Positions 19,953 to 28,702 of a stretch of DNA of 64,000 nt are shown piece after piece. The position numbers and the translations under genes are program-made. Within the stretch, counting starts at the first letter, position 1. Each line of letters starts with the position of its first letter. Under the pieces are notes generated by a model. The model was not told the DNA's origin. It did no database searches and saw nothing but the letters and a program-made list of their open reading frames with translations. The stretch lies in contig JAIYCQ010000042.1 in assembly GCA_027487945.1 (NCBI GenBank), positions 1 to 64,000 on the forward strand. The letters are read 5' to 3'. Origin of the DNA: Caulobacteraceae bacterium. GTDB lineage: Bacteria; Pseudomonadota; Alphaproteobacteria; Caulobacterales; Caulobacteraceae.

Positions 19953-22448
19953 TCAGGCCGCCACGGTCGAAAAGCCGCGCCGGATCGGCAGGCTGAAGCT
20001 CACCGTGGTGCCCTCGCCGGGCGCGCTGTCCATTTCCAGCACGCCCTCGTGGAGTTCGATCAGCGCCTTGGTCAGGGCCAGGCCAAGGCCCGTGCCCTGG
20101 GTGGTCTTGCTGTGCTGGCTCTCGACCTGTTCGAAGGGCTGGGCCAGCCGCGCCAGGTCTTCGCGACTGATGCCGATGCCGGTGTCCTGCACCGAGATGC
20201 GCGCCCGCTCGCCGAAGCCGTCGTTGCGGACCTCGGCCCGGACGGTGACCCGGCCGCCCCTCGGCGTGAACTTGATGGCGTTGCTGAGCAGATTCAGCAG
20301 CACCTGCTTGACCGCCCGGTAGTCCGCCTCGATCTCGGGCAGGAAGGGGAAGTCGACGGCCAGTTCGAGCCCGGCCGCCTCGGCGCGGTTGCGCACCAGC
20401 CGAACGGCGTCCTCCGTGACGTCCTCCAGGCTCATCGGCTCGAACTTCAGGTTCATCTTGCCTGCCTCGATCTTCGACATGTCGAGGATGTCGTTGATCA
20501 GCGCGAGCAGGTGCTGGCCGCTGTTGTGGATGTCCTGGGCGTACTCCTTGTAGCGCGGGTCGCCCATCGGCCCGTACATTTCGGCGATCATGATCTCGGA
20601 GAAGCCGTTGACCGCGTTGAGCGGCGTGCGCAGCTCGTGGGACATGTTGGCCAGGAACTCGGACTTGGACTTGTTGGCCGCTTCGGCGCGGACCTTCTCG
20701 GTCTCGTACTTGCGGGCCAGCTCGGCCAGCTGTTCCTGGCTGCGTTCCAGACCTGCCACGGCGTGCTGCAGCTGCTCCTCATTCAGGCGGCGGGCTTCCT
20801 CCTGAGCCTTGATGGCGCTGATGTCGGCGGCGGTCATGACGAGGCCGCCCTCGGCGGTGCGCCGTTCGGAAATCTGGATCCAGCGCCCGTCGTTCAACTC
20901 CGCCTCGCGGATGCCGCGGTGGCCGTCGGGCCCGACGATCTCCTGCTTGATGGCCAGCTGGACGAAGCGGCTGACATAGTCGCGGGCCGCGCCAGACTTG
21001 AGCAGCTTGGGCTCGAGGTTGAAGACGCTGCGGTAGTTGCGGTTGCACAGCAGCAGCCGGCCGTTGCGATCCCAGAGTACGAAGGCCTCGGACACGCTCT
21101 CAATGGCGTCGCGCAGGCGGTTTTCGGCGGCCTGGGCGCGCGCCTGTGCGAGGCGCTCCTCGGTAACGTCGAGCGCGACGCCGATGATCCGGCCGTAGCC
21201 TTCGCTGCCTGGCGCGCCGAGGCCCTGGCCGCGGGCGTCGATCCACAGCGAGCGTCCGCCGGCCGCAGCGGGCACCCGGAACGACACGTCGAACGCGCCG
21301 TAGGTCGCCGCATGGGCCAGAGCCTGCCGGACGCGTTCGCGGTGATCGGGGGCGACACGGTCCAGCACCTCCTGGCCGCCCACTACGCCGCCGCCGCCCC
21401 AGCCGAAGATGACGCCGGTGACGTCGGACATGAACACCTGGTCCAGGTTCAGGTCCCACTCCCAGATGCCGCAGCGCGCCGCCTCTACCGCCATGCGGAA
21501 CCGCTGCTCGCTCTGCACGAAGGCGCGCTGGGCGGCCTCGGCCTTGCGGCTCTGGCTGAACAGCAGCAGCGCCAGGGCGATGCCGATGCCGAGCGGGACC
21601 AGCAGGGCGACGATGCTGTCGATCCGGTCGCGATTGGCCGCGACGATGCCGGCGGGCGGGCTGGCGGCTATGGCCCAAAGCGCGCCGCCGACCGCGGGCC
21701 TGGCCGCCACATCGATCAGCGCCCCGTCGGGCCGCCGGGCGCGGGTCAGCTGGTCGGGCTTCAGGTCGTCGGCGGACAGGGCGAAGGCCTCGCGAACGGT
21801 CGAGGCCTGGGTCACGCCCCCGGCGCCCCCCGCGGCGAGCAGGCGGCCGTCCGGAAGGGCGACCGCCGCCGACGACCGCCCCGCCGCGCGGAGCGGCAGT
21901 CGGGACAGGTCCTGGGTTGTCAGCAGCACGGTGCGGTCGCGCACCACCCGCGCGACATAGAGCCGTCCGGGGTCGCCGGCCGGTACGCCGATCCAGCTGC
22001 TTCGTCCCGAGGCGATGGCCTGACGCGCCGCGCCCTTCCAGTCGGCGGCCTCGGCCCGACCGGCCACGGCGCCGATGCCGTCGCCGGCGACCACGGCCGC
22101 CGCCAGCACGCCGTCCCCGGCGCCGCGAAGGACGGTCTCGGCCGCATCAATCGGAGAGTCCGGCGACCGGTCGATCAGGGCGACGCCGGCGGTCAGTCCG
22201 CCATTGCGGCGCGCGGCCTCGACGTCGAGGCGGGCGGCCAGCACCTGGGCCGCCGCATCGGGGCCGGCATCGCCCGGGCGGATCCAGTTCCGCTCGAGTC
22301 TCTGGACCCCGAAGAAGGTGTAGATGGCGAGCAACAGAAGTGCGGCCAGGATGACGACCCGCACCAGGCCGCCATCGGACAGGCGCGGCTCTCCCAAAGC
22401 GAAAGCGGGTTCGCCGGCCTTGCCTGCCTTGCGACTCTTCCCCGCCAA
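19953..22448 (-). CDS. pleC: PleC-type sensor histidine kinase with PAS domains
   Basis: This 831-residue membrane kinase has transmembrane helices at about residues 29-50 and 275-297 around a periplasmic domain. Two PAS segments follow (about 315-430 and 435-545), then a coiled coil. The HisKA domain has the phospho-acceptor H604 in SHELRTPLNAVNGFSEIM, and the HATPase domain has LLNLLSNAIKF, DTGIGIS and GTGLGLAL. There is no receiver domain. In Caulobacter, PleC is a polar phosphatase/kinase acting on DivK and PleD that sets swarmer fate. The size, layout and ELRTPLNAxNGFSEIM motif fit PleC, but DivJ-like or other kinases cannot be excluded. The start is a TTG at 22448 with weak ribosome binding; a GTG slightly downstream is possible. 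The upstream gap carries four GANTC sites. Confidence 0.72.
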   Translation of the reverse strand: MAGKSRKAGKAGEPAFALGEPRLSDGGLVRVVILAALLLLAIYTFFGVQRLERNWIRPGDAGPDAAAQVLAARLDVEAARRNGGLTAGVALIDRSPDSPIDAAETVLRGAGDGVLAAAVVAGDGIGAVAGRAEAADWKGAARQAIASGRSSWIGVPAGDPGRLYVARVVRDRTVLLTTQDLSRLPLRAAGRSSAAVALPDGRLLAAGGAGGVTQASTVREAFALSADDLKPDQLTRARRPDGALIDVAARPAVGGALWAIAASPPAGIVAANRDRIDSIVALLVPLGIGIALALLLFSQSRKAEAAQRAFVQSEQRFRMAVEAARCGIWEWDLNLDQVFMSDVTGVIFGWGGGGVVGGQEVLDRVAPDHRERVRQALAHAATYGAFDVSFRVPAAAGGRSLWIDARGQGLGAPGSEGYGRIIGVALDVTEERLAQARAQAAENRLRDAIESVSEAFVLWDRNGRLLLCNRNYRSVFNLEPKLLKSGAARDYVSRFVQLAIKQEIVGPDGHRGIREAELNDGRWIQISERRTAEGGLVMTAADISAIKAQEEARRLNEEQLQHAVAGLERSQEQLAELARKYETEKVRAEAANKSKSEFLANMSHELRTPLNAVNGFSEIMIAEMYGPMGDPRYKEYAQDIHNSGQHLLALINDILDMSKIEAGKMNLKFEPMSLEDVTEDAVRLVRNRAEAAGLELAVDFPFLPEIEADYRAVKQVLLNLLSNAIKFTPRGGRVTVRAEVRNDGFGERARISVQDTGIGISREDLARLAQPFEQVESQHSKTTQGTGLGLALTKALIELHEGVLEMDSAPGEGTTVSFSLPIRRGFSTVAA

Positions 22449-22455
22449 GTCCTTC

Positions 22456-22552
22456 GAATCCCCGCGCCCGAGTCACTTCCCCGACAGGGAATCTTACGGA
22501 AGCGTTCCTGTCGCGTCACGGGCCAAACCCGCCTTTGCACAGGTTGTGAGTC
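22456..22552. promoter_or_regulatory. Cluster of four GANTC (CcrM methylation) sites upstream of the PleC-like gene
   Basis: GAATC at 22456-22460, GAGTC at 22470-22474, GAATC at 22489-22493 and GAGTC at 22548-22552 all fall in the 132-base gap between pepN and the kinase gene. In Caulobacterales the CcrM methylase acts on GANTC, and GcrA activates promoters with methylated sites. Four sites in 97 bases is far above chance, so the kinase gene is probably under GcrA/CcrM cell-cycle control. Confidence 0.65.
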
Positions 22553-22580
22553 AGTTGGCCGCAGGGGAAGTGGACGCCTG

Positions 22581-25160
22581 CTAGGCCAGCGCCTTGCTGG
22601 CCAGCTCGAACACGTTCTTGGACAGGCCATCGACGGCGACAATCCGCTCCAGCTGCGCCTTCATCAGAGCCCCGAGTTCGGGACGATAGCGCCGCCAGGC
22701 CCCCAGGGGCTCGACCAGCCGCGCGGCCGTCATCGGGTTCACCGTGTCGGTGGCGATGATCTGGTCGGCCAGGAAGCGGTAGCCGTCGCCCGACGGATCG
22801 TGGAACCGCGCCGGATTGAAGTTGGCGAAGCTCGAGACCAGCGCCCGCAGGCGGTTGGGGTTTCTGCCGTCGAAGTCCGGATGGGCGGTCAGGCCGAGCA
22901 CGCTCCCCAGCGCCTGGTCGGACGGATCGCGCGCCTGGGCGGCGAACCACTTGTCGAGGACCAGGGGCTCGGCCTTCCACTTGGCATGGAAGTCGGCCAG
23001 CGCCTTGTCGCGGGCCTCGCCGCCCAGCTCGATCAGCGCGTTCAGACCGCCGATGGCGTCGGTCATGTTGGTCGCGGTCTCGAAGTGGCGGGCGGCCAAA
23101 TCGCGGTTGCCGCTGTGTGGATCGACCGCCAGCAGCTCCAGCGTCGCATTGCGCAGCGCCCGGCGGCCCGCCGAGGCGGCGTCCGGCGAGAAGGCGGCGC
23201 CGTCCGACAGGCCGGTGTGCTGGCGGCGAAGATCGTCGCCCAGATGCACCGCAAGCCGCGCCCGCAGCGCGTTGCGAGCGTCATGGATCGCCGCCGGATC
23301 GGCGGGCGCCATGGCCATCGACAGGTCCGGCTCGCTCGGCAGGGTCAGGATCAGGGCCTTGAAGGCCGGCTCGGCGGCCTGGTCGGCCAGCGCCCGGCCG
23401 ACGGCCTCCGCGTAGCGCTCCTCGGCCACCTCGTCCGGCGTCCCGGCGGCGCGAGCCAGGATCAGGTCGCGGGCCAGGCCCTGGCCGGCTTCCCAGCGGT
23501 TGAAGAGGTCCGTGTCTGCGGCCAGCAGGACGTAGCGGTCCTTGTCCGGCGTGTCGGTGGTCAGGTTCACCGGCGCCGAGAACCCACGCAGCGGCGACAG
23601 CACCGGACGTTCCGGCGCAGGCAGGCGGACGGTCGTCTCCGCCGCGTCGAGGATGACCAGCGTCTCCTCGCCCATCGGGCGGCCGTCGTCATGCAGCAGA
23701 CCGATCAGGACGGGGAGGGGCAGGGGCTTCTTGTCCGGCTGGCCGGGCGTCGGCGCGGTGTGCTGGCGCAGGGTGATGGCTACCTCGCCCTTGCCGGCGT
23801 CCCAGTCCGTGGTCAGGTCGACGGTCGGGGTGCCGGCCTGTTCGTACCAGCCAAAGAAGGCGGTCATGTCGCGGCCGGACACGTCGGCGAAGCACTGGAT
23901 AAAGGCCTCGACCGTGGTCGCCTCGCCGTCGTGGCGGTCGAAATAGAGGTCCATGCCGGTCCGGAACATCTCCGCGCCGAGCAGGATCTTGAGCATGCGG
24001 ATGACCTCGCTGCCCTTCTCATAGATCGTCGCCGTGTAGAAGTTGTCGATCTTGATGTAGGCGGACGGCCGCACCGGGTGGGCGAGCGGGCCGGCGTCCT
24101 CGGAGAACTGCCGGGCGCGCAGGGCCTTCACGTCCTTGATCCGCTGCACCGCCTCGCCGCGCATGTCGGCGCTGAACGACTGGTCGCGGAAGACGGTCAG
24201 CCCCTCCTTCACACAGAGCTGGAACCAGTCACGACAGGTGATGCGGTCGCCCGTCCAGTTGTGGAAGTACTCGTGGGCCACGACGCTTTCGATGCGTTCG
24301 TAGTCCATGTCGGTCGCGGTCTGCGGGTCTGCCAGCAGCAGGGCGGCGTTGAAGATGTTGAGGCCCTTGTTCTCCATGGCCCCGAAGTTGAAGTCGCGGA
24401 CGGCGACGATCATGAACAGGTCGAGATCATATTCCCGGCCAAAGGCTTCCTCGTCCCACTTCATGGAGCGCTTGAGGCTGTCCATGGCGTACTCGGCGCG
24501 GGCGGCCATACCGGTGTCGACATAGACGCGCAGGTCGATGGTCCTGCCGGACATGGTCACGAAGCTGTCGACCAGCTCGTCCAGCTCTCCCGCCACCAGC
24601 GCGAACAGGTAGCAGGGCTTGGGGAAGGGGTCATTCCAGACGGCGTAGTGGCGACCGCCGGGCAGGTCTCCGGTCTCGACGCGGTTGCCGTTGGCCAGCA
24701 GGCGGTCGAACGCCTTGTCGGCCTCCATCCGAACCGTGTAGCGGGCCAGGACGTCGGGCCGGTCGAGGAACCAGGTGATGCGCCGGAAGCCCTCGGCCTC
24801 GCACTGGGTGCAGAACCGGCCGCCGGAGATGTAGAGCCCCATCAGCGCGGTATTGGCCGACGGGTTGATATCGACCTCGGTCTCCAGGGTGAAGCTCGGG
24901 GGCAGGTCGGCGAGCGTCAGGGTCTCGGCGGTCTCCTCGAAGGCGTGGTCGACGCCGTCCACCGCGACCGAGAACGTCTTCAGCCCGTCGCCGTCGAGCA
25001 CCAGCGGATCGGCATGGTCGCCATTGCGCCGGACCGTCAGCTTCGCCTTCACCCGCGTCGCGGCGGGGTCGAGCGTGAAATCGAGGAAGACCTCGTCGAT
25101 CAGGTAGGCGGGCGGCCGGTAGTCGGTCAGGCGAACGGGCTGGGGCGTTTCTGTGCGCAT
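22581..25160 (-). CDS. pepN: Aminopeptidase N (M1 zinc metallopeptidase)
   Basis: It removes N-terminal residues from peptides in the cytoplasm. The 859 residues have the M1 substrate motif GAMENKG (about residue 261) and the zinc site HEYFH (H296, E297, H300), with E319 in KEGLTVF as the third ligand. Length matches the bacterial PepN type with its alpha-helical C-terminal domain (about 540-859). There is no signal peptide. It lies between the DUF2336 gene (71 bases upstream) and the PleC-like gene on the same strand. Confidence 0.95.
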   Translation of the reverse strand: MRTETPQPVRLTDYRPPAYLIDEVFLDFTLDPAATRVKAKLTVRRNGDHADPLVLDGDGLKTFSVAVDGVDHAFEETAETLTLADLPPSFTLETEVDINPSANTALMGLYISGGRFCTQCEAEGFRRITWFLDRPDVLARYTVRMEADKAFDRLLANGNRVETGDLPGGRHYAVWNDPFPKPCYLFALVAGELDELVDSFVTMSGRTIDLRVYVDTGMAARAEYAMDSLKRSMKWDEEAFGREYDLDLFMIVAVRDFNFGAMENKGLNIFNAALLLADPQTATDMDYERIESVVAHEYFHNWTGDRITCRDWFQLCVKEGLTVFRDQSFSADMRGEAVQRIKDVKALRARQFSEDAGPLAHPVRPSAYIKIDNFYTATIYEKGSEVIRMLKILLGAEMFRTGMDLYFDRHDGEATTVEAFIQCFADVSGRDMTAFFGWYEQAGTPTVDLTTDWDAGKGEVAITLRQHTAPTPGQPDKKPLPLPVLIGLLHDDGRPMGEETLVILDAAETTVRLPAPERPVLSPLRGFSAPVNLTTDTPDKDRYVLLAADTDLFNRWEAGQGLARDLILARAAGTPDEVAEERYAEAVGRALADQAAEPAFKALILTLPSEPDLSMAMAPADPAAIHDARNALRARLAVHLGDDLRRQHTGLSDGAAFSPDAASAGRRALRNATLELLAVDPHSGNRDLAARHFETATNMTDAIGGLNALIELGGEARDKALADFHAKWKAEPLVLDKWFAAQARDPSDQALGSVLGLTAHPDFDGRNPNRLRALVSSFANFNPARFHDPSGDGYRFLADQIIATDTVNPMTAARLVEPLGAWRRYRPELGALMKAQLERIVAVDGLSKNVFELASKALA

Positions 25161-25231
25161 GTCCCATATCTAGGGCAAGGCGCGGCCCGCCGCGACGGGG
25201 GATCGTCCGGAAAAGTGACCGGGGAGGCGGA

Positions 25232-26329
25232 CTAGGCCGCCGCGACATCCCCGGTCGTGCGCCGCATCCGCCAGAAGCGGATCGTGCGCAGGGCCGCCTC
25301 GCGGGGCAGGCCATTGTAAAGGTCGCCGTAGGACTTGGCCCTGGTCATCGCGTCGTCGGCGCGATCCAGGATCAGTACCGTGAAGGTCAGGAACAGGCTG
25401 CGGTCGAAGTCGGCCGCCTTGCAGACGATGGCGAGGGCGTCGAGTTCCTTGCGCTCCAGGATGCGACGGGCGGTGTGGAAGTCGATGTCGGCCATTTCGG
25501 CCAGCGCAATCAGGAACCGGGTGGTCTCGCGGTTACGCAGCATGGCGGCCAGGACCCGCGGCCCCATATCGCCCCGGGCGATCTGGGCGCGGACGGCGGC
25601 TTCCGCCTCGGCGAAGTCCGCGGGCAGGGCCCCGTCGCCCAGCGCGACGCGCTTGCGGCCGGCGGCAAGGGCCGCTTCGAGCCGGGCCGGGTCGATGGCG
25701 GCGTTGGCGCTGGTGATCCGGTCGCGCAGGCGCGCTTCGACGACGAAGTACATCTCGTTGAGCAGGTCGATCGGCAGCTGCTCTCGGCCGACAACGGCCT
25801 CATGCAGCTCGGGATTGGCCACCGCCCGGTCGACGGCCCGCTCATGGGCCCTGCGCGACAGCTCGGCGCCGCTGTTGCGCAGCAGCAGGCCCAGCGTGTC
25901 GTCGTCGCCGCGCTCGACGATGGCGTCGGACACGACCGTCGAGACGGTGGGCCGTCGGGAGATGGCCCGCAGGTGGTCCTGACCCTTTGTGCGGGCCACC
26001 TCGACCAGATCGTCGTCGCTGAGCGCCCGCGAGCGCTCCAGCACGGGGCGGGAGACCTCGATCTCGTCGGCGGCCAGCCGGCGCATCAGGCTCCGGGGCG
26101 CGGTCTCGGCGTCGGCCATGCGGTCGGCCAGCTCGGCGCGGACAGCGACCTCCATCTCGCTGGCCAGCTTGCCCAGCACGGCGTCAAACAGGCCGATTTC
26201 AGTAGCGCCATGGGCTTCGCCCGAGAAGAACATGTCCGTCACGCCGCGCAGCAGTTCGCGGCGCCGCTCGCTGGACGGCTCGTGGGCGAGCGAGATCAGG
26301 TCATGAAGTCGGCTGCCGGTCACGCTCAT
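25232..26329 (-). CDS. DUF2336 domain protein
   Basis: This 365-residue soluble, all-helical protein has no signal peptide and matches the DUF2336 family common in Caulobacterales and related orders. Typical stretches are HDLISLAHEPSSERRRELL at the N-terminus, the VSRPVLERSRALSDDDLVE segment and RFLIALAEMADIDFHTARRI. The repeated helical pairs resemble HEAT-like packing. The function is not established. Its ATG overlaps the stop of the Pro/Ala-rich protein gene, so the two are translationally coupled. Confidence 0.8.
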   Translation of the reverse strand: MSVTGSRLHDLISLAHEPSSERRRELLRGVTDMFFSGEAHGATEIGLFDAVLGKLASEMEVAVRAELADRMADAETAPRSLMRRLAADEIEVSRPVLERSRALSDDDLVEVARTKGQDHLRAISRRPTVSTVVSDAIVERGDDDTLGLLLRNSGAELSRRAHERAVDRAVANPELHEAVVGREQLPIDLLNEMYFVVEARLRDRITSANAAIDPARLEAALAAGRKRVALGDGALPADFAEAEAAVRAQIARGDMGPRVLAAMLRNRETTRFLIALAEMADIDFHTARRILERKELDALAIVCKAADFDRSLFLTFTVLILDRADDAMTRAKSYGDLYNGLPREAALRTIRFWRMRRTTGDVAAA

Positions 26330-27117
26330 CGTCTCGCCTCTGCCGCCCGGGCGCGATCCCTGTCCCGTTCGCGACGGCGGGCGGCCTCGGAGGCCTCTTC
26401 CTCGCCCGCCGCCCCTGCCACTTCATCGGAGCCGACGCCGCCGGCGGGCGCCAGGCTGGCTTCGACGGCGTCGACGGGCGCGCTGTCGGCCCGGGTCGCC
26501 CAGTAGGAGGTCGGGGGCGGGATATCGATCGGGTCCGGCACGCCGCCGAACTCGCGCAGCACGGAATAGGCCTTCGACCGGCCGGCGTCGCCGGGGGCGC
26601 GCACCGGCGTCGGCGCGGACGGCGCGGGCGGCATGGCGGCCTGCGGGCGCGCGGGCGCTGCGGGGCGAGGCGCGGGAGCGGGGGCGGGGGAGGGTGCAGC
26701 CGGGGCGGCGGCCATCGGCGCGGCGGCCGGACGGTCGTAAAGGCTGGTCGGCAGCGGCCTTTGCACCGCTGTGGCCGGCGCCTGCGGCGCGGGGGTGTAG
26801 GCGGCGGTGATCGGGGCCGGAGCGTAGATCGACGGATAGGGGGCGGCGCGTTGTCCGGGCGCGACGGCGGCCGGACCGGCCCAGGCGGCCATCGGCTGGG
26901 GCATGGCCGGGACCGGGGCAGGCGCGGGCGCGGGCGTCGCCGACATCGGCCCGGGTGTCTTGCCGGTCCAGGTCAGCAGCGGCCCGGTGTAGGGCGCGGC
27001 GACCGTCTGCCCGGACGCAGTCCCGGACCGGTCGCGGGGCGGACCGTAGCGATCCTCGGCGGCCTCTGCGCCGGCGGCGCTGACCGTCAGGATCGTAATG
27101 GCAAGAACAAGACGCAT
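26326..27117 (-). CDS. Exported Pro/Ala-rich protein of unknown function
   Basis: This 263-residue protein has a signal peptide (MRLVLAITILTVSAAGAEA). The middle (about residues 45-180) is low-complexity Pro/Ala (PAPAPVPAMPQP type). A short ordered stretch then reads YSVLREFGGVPDPIDIPPPT, and the C-terminus is Arg/Glu-rich. I recognise no domain. It is first in the order Pro/Ala-rich, DUF2336, pepN, and overlaps the DUF2336 gene by four bases. A periplasmic linker or wall-spanning role is possible but only inferred from composition. Confidence 0.7.
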   Translation of the reverse strand: MRLVLAITILTVSAAGAEAAEDRYGPPRDRSGTASGQTVAAPYTGPLLTWTGKTPGPMSATPAPAPAPVPAMPQPMAAWAGPAAVAPGQRAAPYPSIYAPAPITAAYTPAPQAPATAVQRPLPTSLYDRPAAAPMAAAPAAPSPAPAPAPRPAAPARPQAAMPPAPSAPTPVRAPGDAGRSKAYSVLREFGGVPDPIDIPPPTSYWATRADSAPVDAVEASLAPAGGVGSDEVAGAAGEEEASEAARRRERDRDRARAAEARR

Positions 27118-27164
27118 GCAGGAGTCCGCCGCAAGGGTAGGGCTCAGTGCTTAACGCGCGCCGC

Positions 27165-27179
27165 TTAATCCGCGCCTAA
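27165..27179 (-). promoter_or_regulatory. CtrA-like box upstream of the Pro/Ala-rich/DUF2336 genes
   Basis: On the plus strand TTAA (27165-27168), seven bases, then CTAA (27176-27179) gives one mismatch to the TTAA-N7-TTAA CtrA site. It lies about 50 bases before the ATG at 27117, within a typical promoter distance. It overlaps the stop codon of the upstream permease gene. Confidence 0.35.
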
Positions 27180-27943
27180 CGGCCTCGCCACCAGACCAGG
27201 GCCCGGCGCTCGGCCAGCTGGAGCAGCGCATGCAGCAGCGCCGCCATCACGGCCAGAACGAACAGCGCCGCGAACATCCGGGCCGTCTGCAGCCGGTTGC
27301 CGGCCTCGAGAATCCGCCAGGCCAGGCCCTGGGCGCCGCCGGACCCGGCGACGAACTCGCCGATCACGGCTCCGATGACCGCCAGTCCGGCCGCGACCTT
27401 GTGCCCCTCCAGCAGGAACGGCACCGCCGACGGCAGCCGCAGGCGCAGCAGCTTCTGCAGGCGGCCGGCTCCATAGAGGTCGAAGAGCCGCGTAAGATCC
27501 GGGTCGGCCGCCTTCAGGCCGGTGACCGCCCCGGAGAAGATCGGAAAGAAGGCGACGATGGTGGCCAGCACCACCACGGCCCGCTCCGGATGGTCCAGCC
27601 CGGCCCAGATGATGACCAGCGGGGCCACCGCTATGACCGGCGTGACCTGCAAGGTGACGGCGACGGGCTGGATCGCCCGCTCGAGGACAGGGCTCAGCGC
27701 CGTCAGCAGGGCGAGACCCGACGCCAGAAGGCTGGCGACGATCAGCGCCGTCAGGGCCGTGAACAGGGTGTTCCAGGCCGAGGACAGCAGAAGCGGCCAA
27801 CCCTCGACCAGGCTGGCGCCGATCGCCGAGGGCGGCGGCAACAGGTAGGCCGGCACGCCGCTGAGCCGGCAGACGGCTTCCCAGACGGCCAGCAGAATGG
27901 CGATGAAGACCAGCGGGATGGCCAGAGCGGTCAGCGACTTCAT
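27176..27943 (-). CDS. ABC transporter permease (SsuC/ThiX type)
   Basis: This 255-residue integral membrane protein has about six helices and the BPD_transp_1 EAA-type loop (about residues 165-185, DLYGAGRLQKLLRLRLPSAV). It starts at ATG 27941-27943, overlapping the ATPase stop (ATGA). It works with the ATPase and binding protein encoded just upstream to import a small nitrogen- or sulfur-containing compound. The substrate cannot be read from the permease. Confidence 0.88.
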   Translation of the reverse strand: MKSLTALAIPLVFIAILLAVWEAVCRLSGVPAYLLPPPSAIGASLVEGWPLLLSSAWNTLFTALTALIVASLLASGLALLTALSPVLERAIQPVAVTLQVTPVIAVAPLVIIWAGLDHPERAVVVLATIVAFFPIFSGAVTGLKAADPDLTRLFDLYGAGRLQKLLRLRLPSAVPFLLEGHKVAAGLAVIGAVIGEFVAGSGGAQGLAWRILEAGNRLQTARMFAALFVLAVMAALLHALLQLAERRALVWWRGR

Positions 27944-28683
27944 GCCGCCCGCTCCATGCCTTTGGCCAGCAGGGCCGACACGGTCTCGGCGTCGGCGCGG
28001 AACGTTTCCGTCACGCGGAAGCCGGCGGGCCGGGGCAGGGGGGCTTCGATGGCCACCTCGCCGGCGATGGCGCCTGGTCCGGCCGTCATGACCACCACCC
28101 TTGAAGCCATGTAGACGGCCTCTTCGACATTGTGGGTCACGAAGAGGATGGCGGGCTTCAGCTCGGCCCAAAGGGTCAGCACATCGTCGGCCAGGGTGCG
28201 GCGGGTAATCTCGTCCAGAGCCGCGAAAGGTTCGTCCAGCAGCAGCAGGCGCGGTTTCGTCACCAGCGCCCGGGCAAGCGACACCCGCATGGCCATGCCG
28301 CCGGAGAGCTGGGCAGGCCGCGAGGCGTCGACGCCGGAAAGGCCGACGCGGGCCAGGGCCTCCGACGCCCGGTCGCGGGCGGTGCGGCGGTCGAGGCCGG
28401 ACAGCTCGAGCGGCAGGGCGACATTGGCCGCGGCGCTCAGCCAGGGCGCCAGCGTGGCGGCCTGGAAGACCAGCGAGGTCTCGCCTCGCCCGGCCTGCCG
28501 CTGGACGACGCCTCGGGTGGGCTGTTCGAGGCCCGCCAGCAGCCGCATGGCCGTAGACTTGCCGCAGCCCGACGGTCCGACCAGAGCAATGATCTCGCCC
28601 TCGCCGATGGCAAGGTCGACAGGCCCCAACACCCGTCCCCGGCCCCGATAGTCGACCTCGACGTTGGTGAGCGAGGCGGTCAT
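27940..28683 (-). CDS. ABC transporter ATP-binding protein (SsuB/TauB/ThiZ type)
   Basis: This 247-residue ATPase has Walker A GPSGCGKST (about residues 36-44), the Q-loop near FQAATLAPWL, the signature LSGGMAMRVSLARAL, Walker B LLLLDEPFAALD and the H-loop FVTHNVEEAV. The signature reads LSGGM rather than LSGGQ, a common variant in this subfamily. It sits 19 bases after the binding-protein gene and overlaps the permease gene. Confidence 0.92.
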   Translation of the reverse strand: MTASLTNVEVDYRGRGRVLGPVDLAIGEGEIIALVGPSGCGKSTAMRLLAGLEQPTRGVVQRQAGRGETSLVFQAATLAPWLSAAANVALPLELSGLDRRTARDRASEALARVGLSGVDASRPAQLSGGMAMRVSLARALVTKPRLLLLDEPFAALDEITRRTLADDVLTLWAELKPAILFVTHNVEEAVYMASRVVVMTAGPGAIAGEVAIEAPLPRPAGFRVTETFRADAETVSALLAKGMERAA

Positions 28684-28702
28684 GCGGTCTCCGGTCCTGG
28701 CA

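Noticed and set aside
19884-25235. A 1783-codon open frame on the plus strand, antisense to the PleC-like gene and pepN
   Set aside because: It covers two clear minus-strand genes with catalytic motifs. Its own translation is Gly/Ala/Val/Asp/Arg-rich without motifs. Long antisense frames free of stops are a by-product of GC-rich codon third positions.
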